A stretch of DNA of 64,000 nt from an uncultured Bacteroidales bacterium (lineage in GTDB: Bacteria > Bacteroidota > Bacteroidia > Bacteroidales > F082): contig ONFF01000003.1 of NCBI GenBank assembly GCA_900317055.1, forward strand, positions 1 through 64,000. The letters run 5' to 3'. Shown piece after piece: positions 61,118 through 64,000 of this stretch (positions are counted from its first letter, which is position 1; every line of letters starts with the position of its first letter). The notes beneath the pieces were generated by a model, which searched no databases, had not been told where the DNA came from, and saw nothing but the letters and a program-made list of their open reading frames with translations. The position numbers and the translations under genes were made by a program.

Positions 61118-61125
61118 TATATTTG
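61118..61125 (+). promoter_or_regulatory. -7 element TATATTTG of the zinc-ribbon gene
   Basis: It matches TAnnTTTG, 25 bases before the ATG. Confidence 0.6.
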
Positions 61126-61150
61126 CCCCCATCATTTAATCATAAAAACC

Positions 61151-61591
61151 ATGGAAGGATACAAGAAATGCCCTTATTGCGGCGAGGAAATCCCTGAAAG
61201 CGCCACGAAGTGCATGTATTGCACGGCTTGGCTAAACGAGCCACAAGCTGCAACTCAACCTCAACCTCGACATGTACAACCTCAACCTCAGCCGATGCAT
61301 GTTCAACCCCAGCCCGTGAGACAGAAAAATGGACCCGGGAGCGCGGGTCTCGTGCTGTCCATACTCGGTCTGGTGTTGTGCTGGGTGCCCATAGCGAATG
61401 TCATTTTATGGTTCCTCGGCTTCCTGTTCTCGTTTATCGGCATGTTCAAGCGCCCCAAAGGAAAGGCTATCGCCGGTCTGGTGATTTCTATCGTATGTCT
61501 GGTGGTCCTCATCGTGCTTTTCTCTGTCTTGGGGAATGCTCTTCTCGAATCGGACGCAATGGACGCGATGGACGAGCTATTTAATTATTAA
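61151..61591 (+). CDS. Zinc-ribbon membrane protein (DUF4190-like)
   Basis: The product has 146 residues. The start at 61151 gives MEGYKKCPYCGEEIPESATKCMYC, a two-CxxC zinc ribbon. A Gln/Pro-rich linker (PQPRHVQPQPQPMHVQPQP) leads to two membrane helices (GLVLSILGLVLCWVPIANVILWFLGFLFSFIGMF and IAGLVISIVCLVVLIVLFSVLG), as in DUF4190. The role is unknown; it probably faces the cytoplasm with the zinc ribbon. It diverges from RSH. Confidence 0.8.
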   Translation: MEGYKKCPYCGEEIPESATKCMYCTAWLNEPQAATQPQPRHVQPQPQPMHVQPQPVRQKNGPGSAGLVLSILGLVLCWVPIANVILWFLGFLFSFIGMFKRPKGKAIAGLVISIVCLVVLIVLFSVLGNALLESDAMDAMDELFNY

Positions 61592-61646
61592 ACAAACTAC
61601 CAGCGCTTTTCATGCGTTTTTCTGAGGCTGCAAACGAAATTTTTCC

Positions 61647-61654
61647 TATTTTTG
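61647..61654 (+). promoter_or_regulatory. -7 element TATTTTTG of lepA, implying a near-leaderless mRNA
   Basis: It matches TAnnTTTG but ends only seven bases before the lepA ATG. A start site at the normal distance would leave a 5' leader of a few bases or none. Confidence 0.6.
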
Positions 61655-61661
61655 CAGCCCA

Positions 61662-63449
61662 ATGAAAAACATCCGAAATTTTTGCATCATAGCCCATATC
61701 GACCATGGCAAATCGACCTTGGCCGATAGGCTTTTGGAACTGACCCATACGCTTAACGACAAAGAACTCGTCGACCAGGTGCTCGACGACATGGATCTTG
61801 AGCGCGAGCGCGGCATCACCATCAAGAGCCACGCCATCCAGATGAAATACAACTACAAAGGTGAGGAATATACCCTTAACCTTATCGATACTCCTGGCCA
61901 TGTCGACTTCTCTTATGAGGTTTCACGAAGCATTGCGGCCTGCGAAGGTGCTCTGCTGGTGGTGGATGCCACACAAGGCATCCAGGCCCAGACCATTGCT
62001 AACCTATATTCTGCCCTTGAACATGACCTCGAAATCATCCCCGTGATGAACAAGATCGACATGGACAGCGCCATGGTCGACATCGTGGAGGACCAGATGG
62101 TAGACCTGCTGGGTTGCGACCCTTCGGAAATCTTGAAGGTTAGTGCCCGTACGGGTGAAGGTGTGCCCGCTGTGCTCGATGCCATCGTGGAACGCATTCC
62201 CTGTCCCAAAGGCGACCCCGAAGCCCCGCTCCAAGCTCTCATCTTCGACTCGGTGTTCAACTCGTTCCGTGGCATCATCGCCTATTTCCGCATCATGAAC
62301 GGCACCATGCATACCAACGACTTGGTGAAGTTCTTCGCTACGGGCAAAGAATACAACGCAGACGAAATCGGTGTGCTGCAACTGAAGCAGGTGCCTAAGA
62401 AAGAGCTTTCTGCAGGCGATGTGGGTTACATTATCTCGGGCATCAAGACCTCGAAGGAGGTCAAGGTGGGCGACACCATTACACATGTCGAAAGACCTTG
62501 CGCCGAGCCAGTGGCGGGCTTCGAGAATGTGAAACCCATGCTGTTCGCGGGTATCTATCCCGTCGACGCAGACGACTACGAAGAACTGCGCGCTTCGTTG
62601 GAGAAGTTGCAGCTCAACGACGCTTCCCTCGTTTGGGAACCTGAATCCTCAGCGGCACTGGGCTTCGGCTTCCGTTGCGGCTTCTTGGGTCTGTTGCACA
62701 TGGAGATTGTGCAGGAACGCCTCGACCGCGAGTTCGATATGGATGTCATTACCACGGTGCCCAACGTCTCGTTCAAGTGCTTTAAGACTGACGGAGAGAT
62801 GATTGAGGTACACAACCCCAGCGGATTGCCCGAAGTGACGAAGATTGACCACATCGAGGAACCTTATATCCTCGCGCAAATCATTTCGAAGAACGACTTT
62901 ACTGGCCCGATTATGACGCTCTGCATTGACAGGCGCGGCGTATTGAAAAACCAGGTCTACCTCTCCACCGACCGCGTGGAGCTGACATTCCAGATGCCGT
63001 TGAGCGAAATCGTCTTCGACTTCTACGACAAACTGAAATCCATCTCGAAGGGCTATGCCTCTTTCGACTACCATATTGCCGGCTATCAAGATGCTGACTT
63101 GGTGAAGCTCGACATCATGCTCAACGGTGAGTCCGTCGACGCCTTGTCCACCTTGATCCACCGTGGTCATGCATACGACTTCGGTCGCCGCATGTGCGAG
63201 AAACTGAAGGAATTGATACCAAGACACCAGTTCGACATCGCCATCCAGGCCGCTATTGGAGCGAAGATTATCGCCCGCGAGACAGTGCGTCAAGTGCGCA
63301 AGGATGTGACGGCGAAGTGCTACGGCGGCGATGTCTCTCGTAAGCGCAAACTGCTGGAGAAACAAAAGGCAGGTAAGAAACGCATGCGCCAAATCGGCAA
63401 TGTCGAGGTGCCTCAATCGGCGTTCCTTGCTGTCCTGAAACTGGATTAA
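61662..63449 (+). CDS. lepA: Elongation factor 4 (LepA)
   Basis: The product has 595 residues, the family length. The GTPase has [16 protein letters not shown], the switch [24 protein letters not shown] and MNKIDMD. Domains II, III and V and the LepA-specific C-terminus ([33 protein letters not shown]) are complete. LepA acts on translating ribosomes or on initiation and assembly. It probably shares a transcript start nearly at its ATG. Two REP-like elements separate it from dprA. Confidence 0.97.
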   Translation: MKNIRNFCIIAHIDHGKSTLADRLLELTHTLNDKELVDQVLDDMDLERERGITIKSHAIQMKYNYKGEEYTLNLIDTPGHVDFSYEVSRSIAACEGALLVVDATQGIQAQTIANLYSALEHDLEIIPVMNKIDMDSAMVDIVEDQMVDLLGCDPSEILKVSARTGEGVPAVLDAIVERIPCPKGDPEAPLQALIFDSVFNSFRGIIAYFRIMNGTMHTNDLVKFFATGKEYNADEIGVLQLKQVPKKELSAGDVGYIISGIKTSKEVKVGDTITHVERPCAEPVAGFENVKPMLFAGIYPVDADDYEELRASLEKLQLNDASLVWEPESSAALGFGFRCGFLGLLHMEIVQERLDREFDMDVITTVPNVSFKCFKTDGEMIEVHNPSGLPEVTKIDHIEEPYILAQIISKNDFTGPIMTLCIDRRGVLKNQVYLSTDRVELTFQMPLSEIVFDFYDKLKSISKGYASFDYHIAGYQDADLVKLDIMLNGESVDALSTLIHRGHAYDFGRRMCEKLKELIPRHQFDIAIQAAIGAKIIARETVRQVRKDVTAKCYGGDVSRKRKLLEKQKAGKKRMRQIGNVEVPQSAFLAVLKLD

Positions 63450-63456
63450 TGCATTA

Positions 63457-63518
63457 GGTCCCTGAGCTTGTCGAAGGGCCGACAAAACTAGGACGGCGTT
63501 TCGACAGGCTCAACGACC
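63457..63518. repeat. Pair of inverted REP-like palindromes between lepA and dprA
   Basis: GGTCCCTGAGCTTGTCGAAG plus GGCC (63457-63480) is followed by the reversed unit CGTTTCGACAGGCTCAACGACC (63497-63518). The cores TGAGCYTGTCGA match; the arms differ between the two units but stay complementary within each. Confidence 0.85.
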
Positions 63519-63545
63519 TGCACCAACTGAACAACTGATAACTAA

Positions 63546-64000
63546 ATGACCGACCTCCAATATCAAATTGCATTGACATTACTCCCTGGTATCGGTGATA
63601 TCAGCGGGAAGAAATTCGTGCAGTATTGCGGTAGCGCCGAGGCCGTTTTCAAGGAGACACGCAAGTCGTTGGAGAAGATCACAGGGATGCGCGAGGCTTC
63701 CATTGATGCCATTTGTAAGCCCAAGGAATACCTGAAGAGGGCAGAGGAGGAGATTGAGTTCATAGAGAAAAACGGAATTCAACCTTTGTTTTTCCTTGAT
63801 TCCGACTATCCACGCCGCTTGTCACAATGCGATGACGGACCGATGATGCTGTATTACAAAGGCAAGGCCAACCTCAACGCCAACCGAGTGGTGGCCATTG
63901 TCGGCACACGCAACATTACCGAATACGGCAAGGAAAACTGCCTCCAGTTGGTGGAGGATTTGAAGGATGATAATGTGTTGATTGTGAGTGGATTGGCGTA
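63546..64000 (+). CDS. dprA: DNA-processing protein DprA, N-terminal part
   Basis: The gene runs off the window; 151 codons are visible from the ATG at 63546. The N-terminal helical domain (QIALTLLPGIGDISGKKFVQYCGSAEAVF, IEFIEKNGIQPLFFLDSDYPRRLSQC) and the start of the Rossmann core (VVAIVGTRNITEYGKE, LIVSGLAY) are typical. DprA loads RecA on incoming single-stranded DNA during transformation. With comEC at 31.8 kb it suggests the organism may take up DNA. Confidence 0.95.
   Translation, partial: MTDLQYQIALTLLPGIGDISGKKFVQYCGSAEAVFKETRKSLEKITGMREASIDAICKPKEYLKRAEEEIEFIEKNGIQPLFFLDSDYPRRLSQCDDGPMMLYYKGKANLNANRVVAIVGTRNITEYGKENCLQLVEDLKDDNVLIVSGLA

Overview
The window reads as chromosomal DNA of a Bacteroidota bacterium, most likely order Bacteroidales. 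The evidence is internal: about twenty promoters carry the Bacteroidota -7 element TAnnTTTG, many secreted proteins end in type IX secretion system (T9SS) sorting domains (type A and one type B), and several genes belong to families typical of the phylum (DUF2723 membrane protein, C10 peptidase, IgGFc-binding-domain protein, DUF5689 lipoprotein, SDR-type threonine dehydrogenase beside kbl). There is no rRNA, CRISPR array, phage or intact insertion sequence. I cannot fix the genus.

Layout. 1-6.4 kb: a head-to-tail array of T9SS cargo genes with ATGA overlaps; signal peptides and sorting domains are nearly alike while the middles differ. 6.6-9.2 kb: a large C10 (streptopain/gingipain-like) cysteine protease. 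9.25-9.6 kb: a 3' remnant of a DUF4143 ATPase gene. 9.6-16.1 kb: a secreted nuclease/phosphatase-fold enzyme divergent from a TonB-dependent receptor and a DUF5689 lipoprotein, a probable surface nutrient module. 16.2-18.8 kb: dolichol-phosphate-mannose-synthase-like glycosyltransferase, dihydroorotase and a small lipoprotein. 18.8-25.6 kb: patatin and cysS (minus strand), then kbl-tdh threonine catabolism, a P-loop ATPase with an iteron-like promoter, and maf.

25.7-33.9 kb: one long operon running surE, small membrane protein, lpxB, three surface-protein genes and comEC. 34.1-36.7 kb: tRNA-Asp, prfC, a large repeat cluster and mscL. 36.9-47.7 kb: a T9SS type B protein, gap divergent from a 1400-residue PEP-synthase-like protein, and a DUF2723 glycosyltransferase-like protein. 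47.9-52.8 kb: tRNA-Gln, then rimP-nusA-infB. 52.9-61.0 kb, minus strand: transglutaminase lipoprotein, ATP-grasp protein, purA, a Fur-family regulator and the (p)ppGpp enzyme RSH. 61.1-64.0 kb: zinc-ribbon membrane protein, lepA and the start of dprA.

Most genes are housekeeping. The unusual content lies in the cargo array, the nuclease-receptor-lipoprotein module, the ATPase with three in-phase 14-bp repeats, and several families of short palindromic repeats. One repeat family has inserted in frame into coding sequence (pyrC and the PEP-synthase-like gene). Another is a hairpin with a conserved inner motif and outer arms that differ from copy to copy yet stay complementary. No single region proves a wholly new system; those four are the best candidates.
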